A stretch of DNA of 8,019 bases, from assembly GCA_016291915.1 (NCBI GenBank), contig JAEEZP010000307.1:1-8019 (forward strand), read 5' to 3'. This DNA is from Prevotella sp. (GTDB lineage: Bacteria; Bacteroidota; Bacteroidia; Bacteroidales; Bacteroidaceae). The position numbers were made by a program, and so were the translations under genes. This document shows, piece by piece, positions 1 to 6,474 of the stretch (its first letter is position 1; each line of letters starts with the position of its first letter). The notes under the pieces were generated by a model that was not told the DNA's origin, ran no database searches, and saw only the letters and a program-made list of their open reading frames with translations.

Positions 1-618
1 GCAATCACCGAACTGATGGAAGGGGCCGAGAGTGCCGGTAATATCAACTGCGACTTTCTGCTGACACACATCTCCCGTTACCTGAAACACGGTCTGACAC
101 ACATCAACCTGTATGATATCATGCCCGAGGATGACAGCCAAGTTGTGATGTATCCCTTCCGCGACTTCATACCCCGTTACACGTCCACCGCAACGATGCT
201 CATCCAAGGGGTAAAGAAAAAAGAACCGGCCAGTAATACGGTTTGCTGGATGATTGCCGGATACCCGCTGACCACCGTTGCCATGCCACTGATGATACTA
301 TCTTCGGGTAGGTTGCCTGCCGTATTGAAACCTACAGACAATCACTGTTCATGGTTGTGCAACAAGAGTCTGGAACTGAAAGACCGTTTGTTCTGTGAGC
401 ACCTGAGCAACGGGAACGACTATATCAATCTGGCAGCACTTATCAACAGGAAAAACACTGGTATCCTGCAAAAGATCCAACCGGTAGAACAGGAAGTGTT
501 GAGACGGGGACACATCGCCGTAGAACAGTTACGGAAAGACAGGAAAGCAGAGCAGGACATGGAGAAGTATTACGATTGGGTAGATGACTATCTGTTGAAG
601 ATATTCGGGACGTTTTGA
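1..618 (+). CDS. C-terminal part of a possible C45/acyltransferase-like (Ntn-hydrolase) protein, 5' truncated
   Basis: The reading frame is open from base 1 (Ala-Ile-Thr-Glu-Leu before the first Met at 16) to TGA at 616-618, so this is the last 205 codons of a longer gene and the Met at 16 is probably not its start. Visible features are a segment reading F-I-P-R-Y-T-S-T followed by a Gly-Val-Lys turn, then C-W-M-I-A-G-Y-P-L, an N-G-N-D-Y-I-N-L-A-A-L stretch, and a charged, helical C-terminal tail ending in Y-Y-D-W-V-D-D-Y. From memory, this order resembles the C-terminal half of uncharacterised Bacteroidetes proteins annotated as carcinine hydrolase / isopenicillin-N acyltransferase-like (peptidase C45, Ntn-hydrolase fold). 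The catalytic Cys and the signal peptide would lie upstream and cannot be checked, so the function is an inference. The coding call is secure; the family call is moderate at best. Confidence 0.6.
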   Translation, partial: AITELMEGAESAGNINCDFLLTHISRYLKHGLTHINLYDIMPEDDSQVVMYPFRDFIPRYTSTATMLIQGVKKKEPASNTVCWMIAGYPLTTVAMPLMILSSGRLPAVLKPTDNHCSWLCNKSLELKDRLFCEHLSNGNDYINLAALINRKNTGILQKIQPVEQEVLRRGHIAVEQLRKDRKAEQDMEKYYDWVDDYLLKIFGTF

Positions 619-662
619 ATAATTAAATTTGATTAACAGTCTGAATGAAGCGTTGTTCAAGA

Positions 663-678
663 TAAATTTGTATTTTTG
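663..678 (+). promoter_or_regulatory. Two abutting Bacteroidetes -7 promoter boxes for the MalY/PatB gene
   Basis: TAAATTTG (663-670) and TATTTTTG (671-678) both match the Bacteroidetes -7 consensus TAnnTTTG exactly and sit end to end. The second box would start transcription around 683-686, leaving a leader of about 20 nt before the ATG at 705. No clean -33 TTTG lies 19-21 nt upstream of either box; the nearest partial match, GTTG at 652-655, is 15 nt from the second box. The position directly before a complete gene supports a real promoter; which box is used is unknown. Confidence 0.6.
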
Positions 679-704
679 TAAAATAATGCGAACTGCTTAG
701 GAAT

Positions 705-1880
705 ATGAAATACAATTTTGACAAGATCATCAACCGGTCGGGAACCAATACTGTCAAATACGGTTATTTGGAAGAGTTGTTCGGAAGAACCGACTTACTG
801 CCATTATGGGTGGCAGATCTGGATTTCGAGACAGCTCCGTTTATCACGGCGGCTCTAAAGAAACGACTCGACCACTCGCTCTTCGGATATACCTGCACAC
901 CGGAAGAACTGTGGACCGCCATCATCGATTGGGTAGAAAGCCATCATCAGTGGAAGGTCGAGCGTGAATGGCTCTCTTTCATCCCCGGCATCGTAAAAGG
1001 TATTGGCATGGCTGTAAACGTCTTTGTCAAAGAAAACGAGAAAGTGATTATCCAGCCGCCGGTGTACCATCCCTTCCGTCTTACACCCGAAGGCAACAAC
1101 AGAGAGGTCGTATTCAACCCACTGATACTGGATGAAGATACAGGGCGTTATTCGATGAATCTGGAGCAATTGGAAGAACAGGCAAAAGATCCGAGATGCA
1201 GGATGCTCATCCTCAGTGTTCCCCATAATCCCGGTGGTATTATCTGGGACAAAGAGACGCTGGCTCGTGTCGCAGAGATCTGTTACGACAACGATGTGCT
1301 GGTAATCAGTGATGAGATCCATTGCGACATGGCTCTTTTCGGAAACAAGCATATTCCTTTCGCTACTGTATCTGAGAAAGCTGCACAATGTAGCATAACT
1401 TTCGGTTCACCCTCCAAGACATTCAACATCGCGGGCATTGTGAGTTCTTATTCCGTCGTGCCTAATAAAACCATTCGGGAAAAGTTCTACAGCTGGATGA
1501 CAGCCAACGAGTTAGACGCTCCCAACATCTTCTCCCCCATCGCTACCATCGCTGCCTTCAAGTACGGTGAGGAGTGGCGACAGCAGATGCTAAAGTATGT
1601 TGAAAACAACATTCTTTTCGTGGAGGAGTATCTCCAACAGCATATCAAGGGCATTAAGGTGATGCGCCCGCAGGCATCGTTCCTGGTGTGGCTCGACTGC
1701 CGCGGTCTGAACCTGGACCATGATGCGCTGAACGATCTGTTTGTCAACAAGGCACGTCTTGCGCTGAACGACGGTGAGATGTTCGGAAAGGAAGGTGCCG
1801 GATTCATGCGACTCAATGTCGGTACGCCCCGTGAGGTGATCCGTGAGGCTTTAGACCGGCTGGCGGAGGTTTTGGTTTAG
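705..1880 (+). CDS. MalY/PatB family PLP-dependent cystathionine beta-lyase / aminotransferase
   Basis: A complete 391-residue fold-type I PLP enzyme, the usual length for the MalY/PatB group. Such enzymes typically cleave the C-S bond of cystathionine or cysteine conjugates to give a thiol (homocysteine from cystathionine), pyruvate and ammonia, and are cytosolic. Visible family marks are L-P-L-W-V-A-D-L-D-F near the N terminus, the active-site Tyr in P-P-V-Y-H-P (Y121), H-N-P-G-G with N175, S-D-E-I-H with the pyridine-nitrogen Asp D203, the Schiff-base lysine K238 in S-P-S-K-T-F-N-I-A-G, and the substrate-carboxylate Arg R369 in M-R-L-N-V-G-T-P. All key residues are present, so the enzyme should be active. 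The ATG at 705 is chosen because the protein begins where the family does (M-K-Y-N-F-D) and the promoter boxes end 26 nt upstream. There is no strong Shine-Dalgarno, which is normal in this phylum. E. coli MalY also represses the maltose regulon, but nothing here suggests that role. The exact substrate (cystathionine, cysteine or an aminotransferase reaction) cannot be read from sequence. Confidence 0.95.
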   Translation: MKYNFDKIINRSGTNTVKYGYLEELFGRTDLLPLWVADLDFETAPFITAALKKRLDHSLFGYTCTPEELWTAIIDWVESHHQWKVEREWLSFIPGIVKGIGMAVNVFVKENEKVIIQPPVYHPFRLTPEGNNREVVFNPLILDEDTGRYSMNLEQLEEQAKDPRCRMLILSVPHNPGGIIWDKETLARVAEICYDNDVLVISDEIHCDMALFGNKHIPFATVSEKAAQCSITFGSPSKTFNIAGIVSSYSVVPNKTIREKFYSWMTANELDAPNIFSPIATIAAFKYGEEWRQQMLKYVENNILFVEEYLQQHIKGIKVMRPQASFLVWLDCRGLNLDHDALNDLFVNKARLALNDGEMFGKEGAGFMRLNVGTPREVIREALDRLAEVLV

Positions 1881-1882
1881 AG

Positions 1883-1901
1883 TTTACGGCTTTGCCGTGA
1901 A
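1883..1901 (+). terminator. Small hairpin just after the MalY/PatB gene, possible weak terminator
   Basis: ACGGC (1886-1890), a TTT loop and GCCGT (1894-1898) form a 5-bp GC-rich stem. It can be extended to 8 bp by one G-U pair and two A-T pairs (1883-1885 with 1899-1901). It begins 2 nt after the stop codon at 1878-1880. The bases after it are A-rich (AAAATTGCG) rather than a T run, so it is not a textbook intrinsic terminator; it may only stabilise the 3' end of the mRNA. Confidence 0.35.
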
Positions 1902-1914
1902 AATTGCGATTAAA

Positions 1915-2017
1915 TGAGTGCAGAGTCAAGCTTGCTTGAGCTATGCCGAATGAGAGCAATTTATGTAATATCGGCTGCACCTCAGCAATAAGCAAGCTTA
2001 CTGCATTCGGTTTGCAC
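1915..2017. repeat. Intergenic inverted-repeat element with several competing foldings
   Basis: Non-coding DNA of about 100 bp is packed with complementary segments. TGAGTGCAG (1915-1923) pairs with CTGCACCTCA (1975-1984) with one bulged C. AAGCTTGCTT (1928-1937) pairs perfectly with AAGCAAGCTT (1990-1999). GCCGA (1945-1949) pairs with TCGGC (1971-1975). CCGAATG (1946-1952) pairs with CATTCGG (2004-2010), and GTGCA (1918-1922) pairs with TGCAC (2013-2017). A local hairpin is also possible in TCAAGC-TT-GCTTGA (1926-1939). Several of these are not nested, so they cannot all form at once. The layout looks like a dispersed REP- or MITE-like intergenic element of Bacteroidales. I see no transposase and no clear target-site duplication. 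Being a repeat in the genome is an inference that one window cannot prove. Confidence 0.55.
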
Positions 2018-2025
2018 GATAATTA

Positions 2026-2053
2026 AAGTTTAGAGTTTAAGGTTTAAAGTTTA
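2026..2053. repeat. Four tandem heptamers, consensus RRGTTTA
   Basis: AAGTTTA, GAGTTTA, AGGTTTA and AAGTTTA follow each other without gaps, then a decayed copy AGGTCAA (2054-2060) leads to the adaptor start codon at 2074. Related AGTTTA also occurs at 1881-1886. The period of 7 bp is clear by eye. No exact TAnnTTTG box is visible in the 193-bp gap, so the promoter of the efflux operon is not identified; it may overlap this repeat, or the operon may be read through from upstream. Confidence 0.7.
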
Positions 2054-2073
2054 AGGTCAAGGTAAGTTGAACA

Positions 2074-3180
2074 ATGATGCATAAAACGTATAGTATTCTT
2101 TGTCTGATAATCATTTGTATGCTGATGGTCTCCTGCAAGGAAAAAGAAAAGCAGAAGGAGGCGATGGCTTATAAGACAATGACGGTAAGTATCAGTGACC
2201 AGACCTTAAAACAGGAATATACCGCTCGACTCACTGGTAAGCAGATCGTGGAGATCCGTCCACAAGTGTCGGGAAACATCACGAAGATCTGTATCAACGA
2301 AGGTGATCCGGTGAAACGCGGACAAGCACTGTTTATCATCGACCAGGTGCCTTACCGAGCAGCCTTGCAGGTGGCAACGGCCAATGTGAAGAGTGCTGAG
2401 GCAAAACTGGCCACGGCACAGATGAACTATCAGAGTGAGGTGGCTTTGAAGGAGAACAACGTAGTATCAGATTTCTCTGTGCAGACCACCCAGAATACCC
2501 TTCAGGAAGCGAAGGCGGCACTGGCATTGGCTAAAGCACAAGAGGTGAACGCTCGTAACAACCTGAGTTATACGGTGGTGAAGAGCCCTGTCAACGGTTC
2601 TGCCTCCATGATCCCCTGGCATGTGGGGTCGTTGGTGAGCAGTAGTATTTCAGAGCCGTTGGTGACCGTTGCCGACGATCATGAAATCTATGCTTATTTC
2701 AGCATCACAGAGAAGCAGGTCATCAGCCTCATGGAGCAATACGGTTCGATGGACGCTTTCGTGCGACAGACACCCGCCGTGCACCTACGACTGGCTACCG
2801 GTTCTGATTATAGCATACCGGGAAAGATCAATGCGGTGAGTGGGACGGTGGACGACCGTACAGGAGCTGTCACGCTGCGGGCCGTCTTCCCCAATCCCCA
2901 ACGGCTGCTGCACAACGGCGGTACGGCCACGGTGGTGTTGCCGACAGCCCTGAAAGGATGTATCATCATTCCGCAAGAGGCTACCTATGAGTTGCAGAAC
3001 CGGGTGTTTGTATATAAGGTGGTGGATGGAAAGACCAAGGCTACCCCCGTGGAAGTGTTTCGTCTGAACAACGGCAGGGAGTATGTGGTTGATAAAGGGC
3101 TCAACGTGGGTGATGTGATCATTGCTGAGGGTGCCGGACTGTTGCGCGAAGGTGTTGAAATTAAGAATCCTGCCAAATGA
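2074..3180 (+). CDS. Efflux RND transporter periplasmic adaptor (membrane fusion protein), lipoprotein
   Basis: A 368-residue HlyD/AcrA-family adaptor that links an RND pump in the inner membrane to an outer-membrane channel. The first 20 residues form a hydrophobic signal ending in M-V-S before Cys21, so it is probably a lipoprotein anchored like AcrA/MexA. Domains in order are: first half of the lipoyl domain around 60-90 (E-I-R-P-Q-V-S-G-N-I, N-E-G-D-P-V-K-R-G-Q); an Ala-, Glu- and Gln-rich alpha-helical hairpin around 95-165; the second lipoyl half starting near 167 (V-V-K-S-P-V-N-G); a beta-barrel around 200-285; and a membrane-proximal domain to about 365. Length and domain order match AcrA/MexA types. 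ATG at 2074 is followed at once by a second ATG at 2077; either gives a sound signal peptide. The stop codon overlaps the permease start (ATGA at 3177-3180), which indicates translational coupling. Substrates cannot be inferred. Confidence 0.96.
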   Translation: MMHKTYSILCLIIICMLMVSCKEKEKQKEAMAYKTMTVSISDQTLKQEYTARLTGKQIVEIRPQVSGNITKICINEGDPVKRGQALFIIDQVPYRAALQVATANVKSAEAKLATAQMNYQSEVALKENNVVSDFSVQTTQNTLQEAKAALALAKAQEVNARNNLSYTVVKSPVNGSASMIPWHVGSLVSSSISEPLVTVADDHEIYAYFSITEKQVISLMEQYGSMDAFVRQTPAVHLRLATGSDYSIPGKINAVSGTVDDRTGAVTLRAVFPNPQRLLHNGGTATVVLPTALKGCIIIPQEATYELQNRVFVYKVVDGKTKATPVEVFRLNNGREYVVDKGLNVGDVIIAEGAGLLREGVEIKNPAK

Positions 3181-6100
3181 ATGTCAGAACGTTCATAGAC
3201 CGTCCGATCCTGTCGGGTGTCATCTCCGTGCTGATGGTGCTCCTGGGCCTTATTGGACTTTCACGACTGGCCTTGGAACAGTTCCCTGAGATTGCCCCGC
3301 CTACCGTACGTATCAACGCCAACTATACCGGTGCCAATGCCGAGACAGTGATGAAGACGGTCGTGATACCTTTGGAAGAGGCTATTAATGGCGTGGAGGG
3401 AATGATGTATATGTCATCGACAGCCTCTAACAATGGAAGTGCTTCCATCTCTGTCTTTTTCCGTCAGGGTACCGACGCCAACATGGCGATGGTGAACGTA
3501 CAGAACCGTGCTGCCACCGTACAGGGACGATTGCCTGCCGATGTGGTGAAAGGTGGACTGACGGTAAGGAAACGCCAGACCAGTAACATCAAACAGCTGG
3601 CGCTCTACAGTCACGATGACTCTTTCGACCGTAACTTCCTGGCCAACTATACAAAGATCAATATAGAGCCGCGCCTAAGTCGTATTCCTGGTGTGGGTGA
3701 GGTGAATGTCTTTGGTGCCGACTATTCGATGCGTATCTGGCTCGACCCCACGAAGATGGCACAGTATAATCTCACTCCTGCGGATATCAACAAAGTGCTC
3801 GACGAACAGAATATCGAAGCGGCCACTGGTACGTTAGGTGCAGAATCGGAGAACACCTTCCGTTATGTGCTGAAATACAGGGGAAGATACGAGGAGGAGA
3901 AAGACTACGAGCAGATGGTCATCCGTTCATTGCCCAACGGGGATGTCTTGCGTATCGGTGACATCGCGACGGTAGAGCTTGGTTCACAAAGCTATACTTT
4001 TATCGGTGAGACCAACGGGCATCCGGGTGTCAATATCATGATCAATCAGATATCCGGATCGAATGCTAACGAGATTATCAAACAGATCGACAAGGAGGTG
4101 GAGGTGATCCGCAAGTCATTGCCTCCAGGCATCACCATCGATGATCTGGAGTCGAAGAAAGACTTCCTAGACGCTTCTATCCTGAGTGTGCTCGAGACAC
4201 TGTTGGAGGCACTGATCCTCGTGATCTTAGTGGTATATGTCTTCCTGCAGAATTTCCGTTCTACGCTCATACCGGCCGCCGCCATCGTTGTATCCCTCAT
4301 CGGTACGCTGGCGGTGATCTATGCCATCGGTTTCTCACTGAACATGCTCACGCTCTTTGCCTTAGTGCTCGTCATCGGTACGGTGGTGGATGATGCCATC
4401 GTGGTGGTGGAAGCTGTGCAAGCGCAGTTTGATGAGGATTACAACTCGTCATCACCTCATAAGCGCACAGCCTATGAGGCAACCGTCGATGCCATGCATG
4501 GCATCACATCGGCACTGATCACGACCACCCTGGTATTCATGGCGGTATTCGTGCCGGTATCATTCATCGGTGGAGTCACCGGAACATTCTATACACAGTT
4601 CGGACTGACCATGGCAATCGCTGTGGCTATCTCACTTTTCAATGCCCTTACCCTCTCACCGGCTCTCTGTGCATTGATCATGACACCCCATGCAGATACG
4701 AACAATGGTGAGAAAGCCAGTTTCTCCACCCGTTTCCATATTGCTTTCGACAGTGCCTTCCAAAGGATGGTAAAGAAATACAAAGGGGTGGCAGCATGGC
4801 TGTTCCCTCGTAAGTGGTTAGCCGGTATCCTCATCGTCATTTCCGTAGTAGCCCTGGCACTGCTGATGAAAACCACCAAGACAGGACTGGTCCCTAATGA
4901 AGATATGGGAACCGTGTTTATTAACGTGCAGGCAGCACCGGGCACAAACCTCGACCAGACTTATCACATCCTACAAGAAATAGAGAGTCGTATCAAGGAT
5001 ATGCCTCAGTTGCGTATGTACTCACTGATAGCCGGTAACGGTGTGGGCTTCGATCAGTCTTCTTCGAATGGTAACTTCACGCTAAAACTGAAAAAATGGG
5101 GCGAGCGCAAGGCGAAGAAGGATCATGTACAAGCCGTGATGGAAGAGATCTATCGTCGTACTGCCGACATTTCCAATGCTAAGATTCAGGTGAACACCCA
5201 GGCGATGATTCCCGGATTTGGACGCACCAACGGCTTCGAGTTGTACATCCAAGACCGTAAGGGCGGCACGATAGAAGATCTGCTCACTTATACGAACCAA
5301 CTGATCGGTGAACTGAACGAACGGAAAGAGATCTCACGGGCATTTACGAGCTTCTCGATGAAATATCCACAGTATCGCATAGAGGTGGATGCCGCACTCT
5401 GCAAACGCCGCGGGGTGTCACCTTCCGACGTGCTCAGCACGCTGAGCGGATATGTAGGAGGTAACTATGCCTCCAACTTCGTGCGGTTCACAAAACTGTA
5501 CCGTGTGATGGTGCAGGCAGCACCCGAATATCGTCTTGACACAGAGTCACTGAACAATATCTTTGTGAAGAACGACAAGGGGGAGATGTCACCTATCGGA
5601 CAGTATCTCACCCTGACACGTATCTATGGTTCGGAGACACTCTCACGTTTCAACCTCTTCCCAAGCATCAGCGTTAGTGGTGTGCCGGCAGACGGATATA
5701 GCACCGGACAAGCCATCAAAGCCATCAAAGAGACCGCAGCAGAAGTGCTTCCCGAAGGCTATGGATATGAGTTCGGTGGTATGACACGTGAGGAGGACTC
5801 AGCCGCCAACACCACCACACTGGTGTTTATTATCTGTATCGTCTTTATCTACCTCATCCTCTGCGCACTCTATGAGAGTCTTTTCATTCCCATGGCTGTT
5901 ATCCTGAGTGTACCCTTCGGACTGGCAGGTTCTTTTATCTTTGCCCGTCTCTGGGGTTTGGAGAATAATATCTATATGCAGACAGGACTGATCATGCTCA
6001 TCGGATTATTGGCCAAGACGGCTATCCTGTTGACGGAATATGCTTCTGAGCGCCGACGACAAGGAATGTCAATCGTGGATGCCGCACTCTCCGCTGCCGG

Positions 6101-6323
6101 TGTTCGACTGCGCCCGATTCTGATGACATCCATGACCATGATCTTCGGACTGTTGCCGTTAGCCCTTGCCTCGGGTGTGGGTGCCAACGGTAACCGTTCG
6201 TTGGGTGTAGGCACCATCGGCGGTATGTTCGTCGGAACACTTGCCCTACTCTTCATGGTACCCGTCCTGTTCATCATCTTCCAAACCATCGAGGAAAAAG
6301 TGTTCAAGCACAAGAAACATTAA
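3177..6323 (+). CDS. Efflux RND transporter permease, HAE1 (AcrB/MexB) family
   Basis: A full-length 1048-residue proton-driven inner-membrane pump (AcrB has 1049), expected to act as a trimer with the adaptor encoded just upstream. TM1 lies near residues 10-28, followed by the first large periplasmic domain, a TM2-TM6 block from about 335, a second periplasmic domain after TM7 around 560-580, and TM8-TM12 from about 880. The proton-relay residues are intact: D405-D406 in TM4 (G-T-V-V-D-D-A-I-V-V-V-E), K947 in TM10 (L-L-A-K-T-A-I-L), and R977 and T984 in the R-L-R-P-I-L-M-T-S segment, equivalent to AcrB D407, D408, K940, R971 and T978. The start at 3177 overlaps the adaptor stop by 4 nt; the ATG at 3181 is out of frame. 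HAE1 pumps export amphiphilic compounds such as drugs, detergents and bile salts; the actual substrate here is unknown. No TolC/OprM-like gene follows, so an outer-membrane partner must be encoded elsewhere. Confidence 0.98.
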   Translation: MNVRTFIDRPILSGVISVLMVLLGLIGLSRLALEQFPEIAPPTVRINANYTGANAETVMKTVVIPLEEAINGVEGMMYMSSTASNNGSASISVFFRQGTDANMAMVNVQNRAATVQGRLPADVVKGGLTVRKRQTSNIKQLALYSHDDSFDRNFLANYTKINIEPRLSRIPGVGEVNVFGADYSMRIWLDPTKMAQYNLTPADINKVLDEQNIEAATGTLGAESENTFRYVLKYRGRYEEEKDYEQMVIRSLPNGDVLRIGDIATVELGSQSYTFIGETNGHPGVNIMINQISGSNANEIIKQIDKEVEVIRKSLPPGITIDDLESKKDFLDASILSVLETLLEALILVILVVYVFLQNFRSTLIPAAAIVVSLIGTLAVIYAIGFSLNMLTLFALVLVIGTVVDDAIVVVEAVQAQFDEDYNSSSPHKRTAYEATVDAMHGITSALITTTLVFMAVFVPVSFIGGVTGTFYTQFGLTMAIAVAISLFNALTLSPALCALIMTPHADTNNGEKASFSTRFHIAFDSAFQRMVKKYKGVAAWLFPRKWLAGILIVISVVALALLMKTTKTGLVPNEDMGTVFINVQAAPGTNLDQTYHILQEIESRIKDMPQLRMYSLIAGNGVGFDQSSSNGNFTLKLKKWGERKAKKDHVQAVMEEIYRRTADISNAKIQVNTQAMIPGFGRTNGFELYIQDRKGGTIEDLLTYTNQLIGELNERKEISRAFTSFSMKYPQYRIEVDAALCKRRGVSPSDVLSTLSGYVGGNYASNFVRFTKLYRVMVQAAPEYRLDTESLNNIFVKNDKGEMSPIGQYLTLTRIYGSETLSRFNLFPSISVSGVPADGYSTGQAIKAIKETAAEVLPEGYGYEFGGMTREEDSAANTTTLVFIICIVFIYLILCALYESLFIPMAVILSVPFGLAGSFIFARLWGLENNIYMQTGLIMLIGLLAKTAILLTEYASERRRQGMSIVDAALSAAGVRLRPILMTSMTMIFGLLPLALASGVGANGNRSLGVGTIGGMFVGTLALLFMVPVLFIIFQTIEEKVFKHKKH

Positions 6324-6354
6324 ACAATAAACAATTAACAATAAACAATTAACA
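6323..6354. repeat. Tandem heptamers AACAATA/AACAATT after the RND permease gene
   Basis: The 14-bp unit AACAATAAACAATT occurs twice exactly (6323-6336 and 6337-6350) and is followed by a partial copy AACA. Each unit is itself two heptamers, so this is 4.6 copies of AACAATW. It begins in the last base of the permease stop codon. It has the same 7-bp period as the repeat before the operon, but a different sequence. Confidence 0.8.
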
Positions 6355-6365
6355 TTGTCGGTGCA

Positions 6366-6380
6366 GGGGTCTCGGACCTT
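6366..6380 (+). terminator. Weak hairpin downstream of the efflux operon, possible terminator
   Basis: GGTC (6368-6371), a TCG loop and GACC (6375-6378) form a 4-bp GC-rich stem, extendable by two G-U pairs (6366-6367 with 6379-6380). It is followed by AT-rich but not T-run sequence (ATAATTATT). It lies between the stop of the permease gene and the next promoter, where a terminator is expected, but the structure is marginal. Confidence 0.3.
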
Positions 6381-6382
6381 AT

Positions 6383-6399
6383 AATTATTCGGAATAATT
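6383..6399. promoter_or_regulatory. 17-bp palindrome overlapping the -33 box, candidate operator
   Basis: AATTATT-CGG-AATAATT is a perfect 7-bp inverted repeat around a 3-bp centre. Its right arm overlaps the -33 TTTG (6398-6401) of the promoter for the PCMD gene by two bases. That position suits a regulator binding site that would affect promoter access. Because the arms are all A/T it is a poor RNA hairpin, which favours a DNA-level site; a chance AT palindrome in AT-rich DNA is the alternative. Confidence 0.4.
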
Positions 6400-6429
6400 T
6401 GTGTAATTTGCAGAAATTGTGTAATTTTG
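6398..6429 (+). promoter_or_regulatory. Bacteroidetes-type promoter for the PCMD lipoprotein / beta-barrel operon
   Basis: TTTG (6398-6401) and TAATTTTG (6422-6429) are separated by exactly 20 nt, matching the Bacteroidetes primary sigma consensus TTTG-N19-21-TAnnTTTG at every specified base. Transcription should start about 5-7 nt downstream, near 6434-6437, leaving a leader of about 40 nt before the ATG at 6475. It separates the PCMD gene from the efflux operon as its own transcription unit. Confidence 0.75.
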
Positions 6430-6431
6430 CA
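6399..6431. repeat. Imperfect direct repeat of the -7 region, 18-bp spacing
   Basis: TTGTGTAATTTGCA (6399-6412) recurs as TTGTGTAATTTTGCA (6417-6431) with one extra T. The downstream copy contains the perfect -7 box; the upstream copy has only TAATTTG, one base short of consensus. Either the promoter core was duplicated or these are paired binding sites for a regulator. Confidence 0.6.
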
Positions 6432-6474
6432 AATTATTTAAAATTCGAAAAACAAGGTATTATTTGCAATAGAG

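Noticed and set aside
855..1388. Minus-strand open frame of 177 codons inside the MalY/PatB gene
   Set aside because: It lies wholly opposite a gene with intact PLP catalytic motifs, has no family resemblance and no promoter, and is explained by codon bias of the real gene.
1813..1995. Minus-strand 60-codon frame crossing from the lyase gene into the intergenic repeat
   Set aside because: It reads through the inverted-repeat element, has a low-complexity Pro/His-rich translation and no recognisable start signals.
2011..2038. Consensus promoter upstream of the adaptor gene
   Set aside because: TTTG at 2011-2014 is not followed at 19-21 nt by TAnnTTTG; the nearest candidates (around 2031 and 2038) lack the final G or have the wrong spacing.
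1881..2073. Mobile element insertion between the lyase and efflux genes
   Set aside because: No transposase, no terminal inverted repeat pair framing the region and no clear target duplication were found; only a REP- or MITE-like origin remains possible.
3181..3183. ATG at 3181 as start of the RND permease
   Set aside because: It is in a different frame; only the ATG at 3177, overlapping the adaptor stop, opens the permease frame.
4589..4945. Minus-strand 118-codon frame and several similar ones (for example 5972-6313) within the RND permease
   Set aside because: They are antisense to a full-length, well-conserved membrane protein and have no independent support.
6383..6399. Palindrome as an intrinsic terminator of the efflux operon
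   Set aside because: The stem is entirely A/T with no following T run, so it would be too weak; a DNA-level site is more likely.
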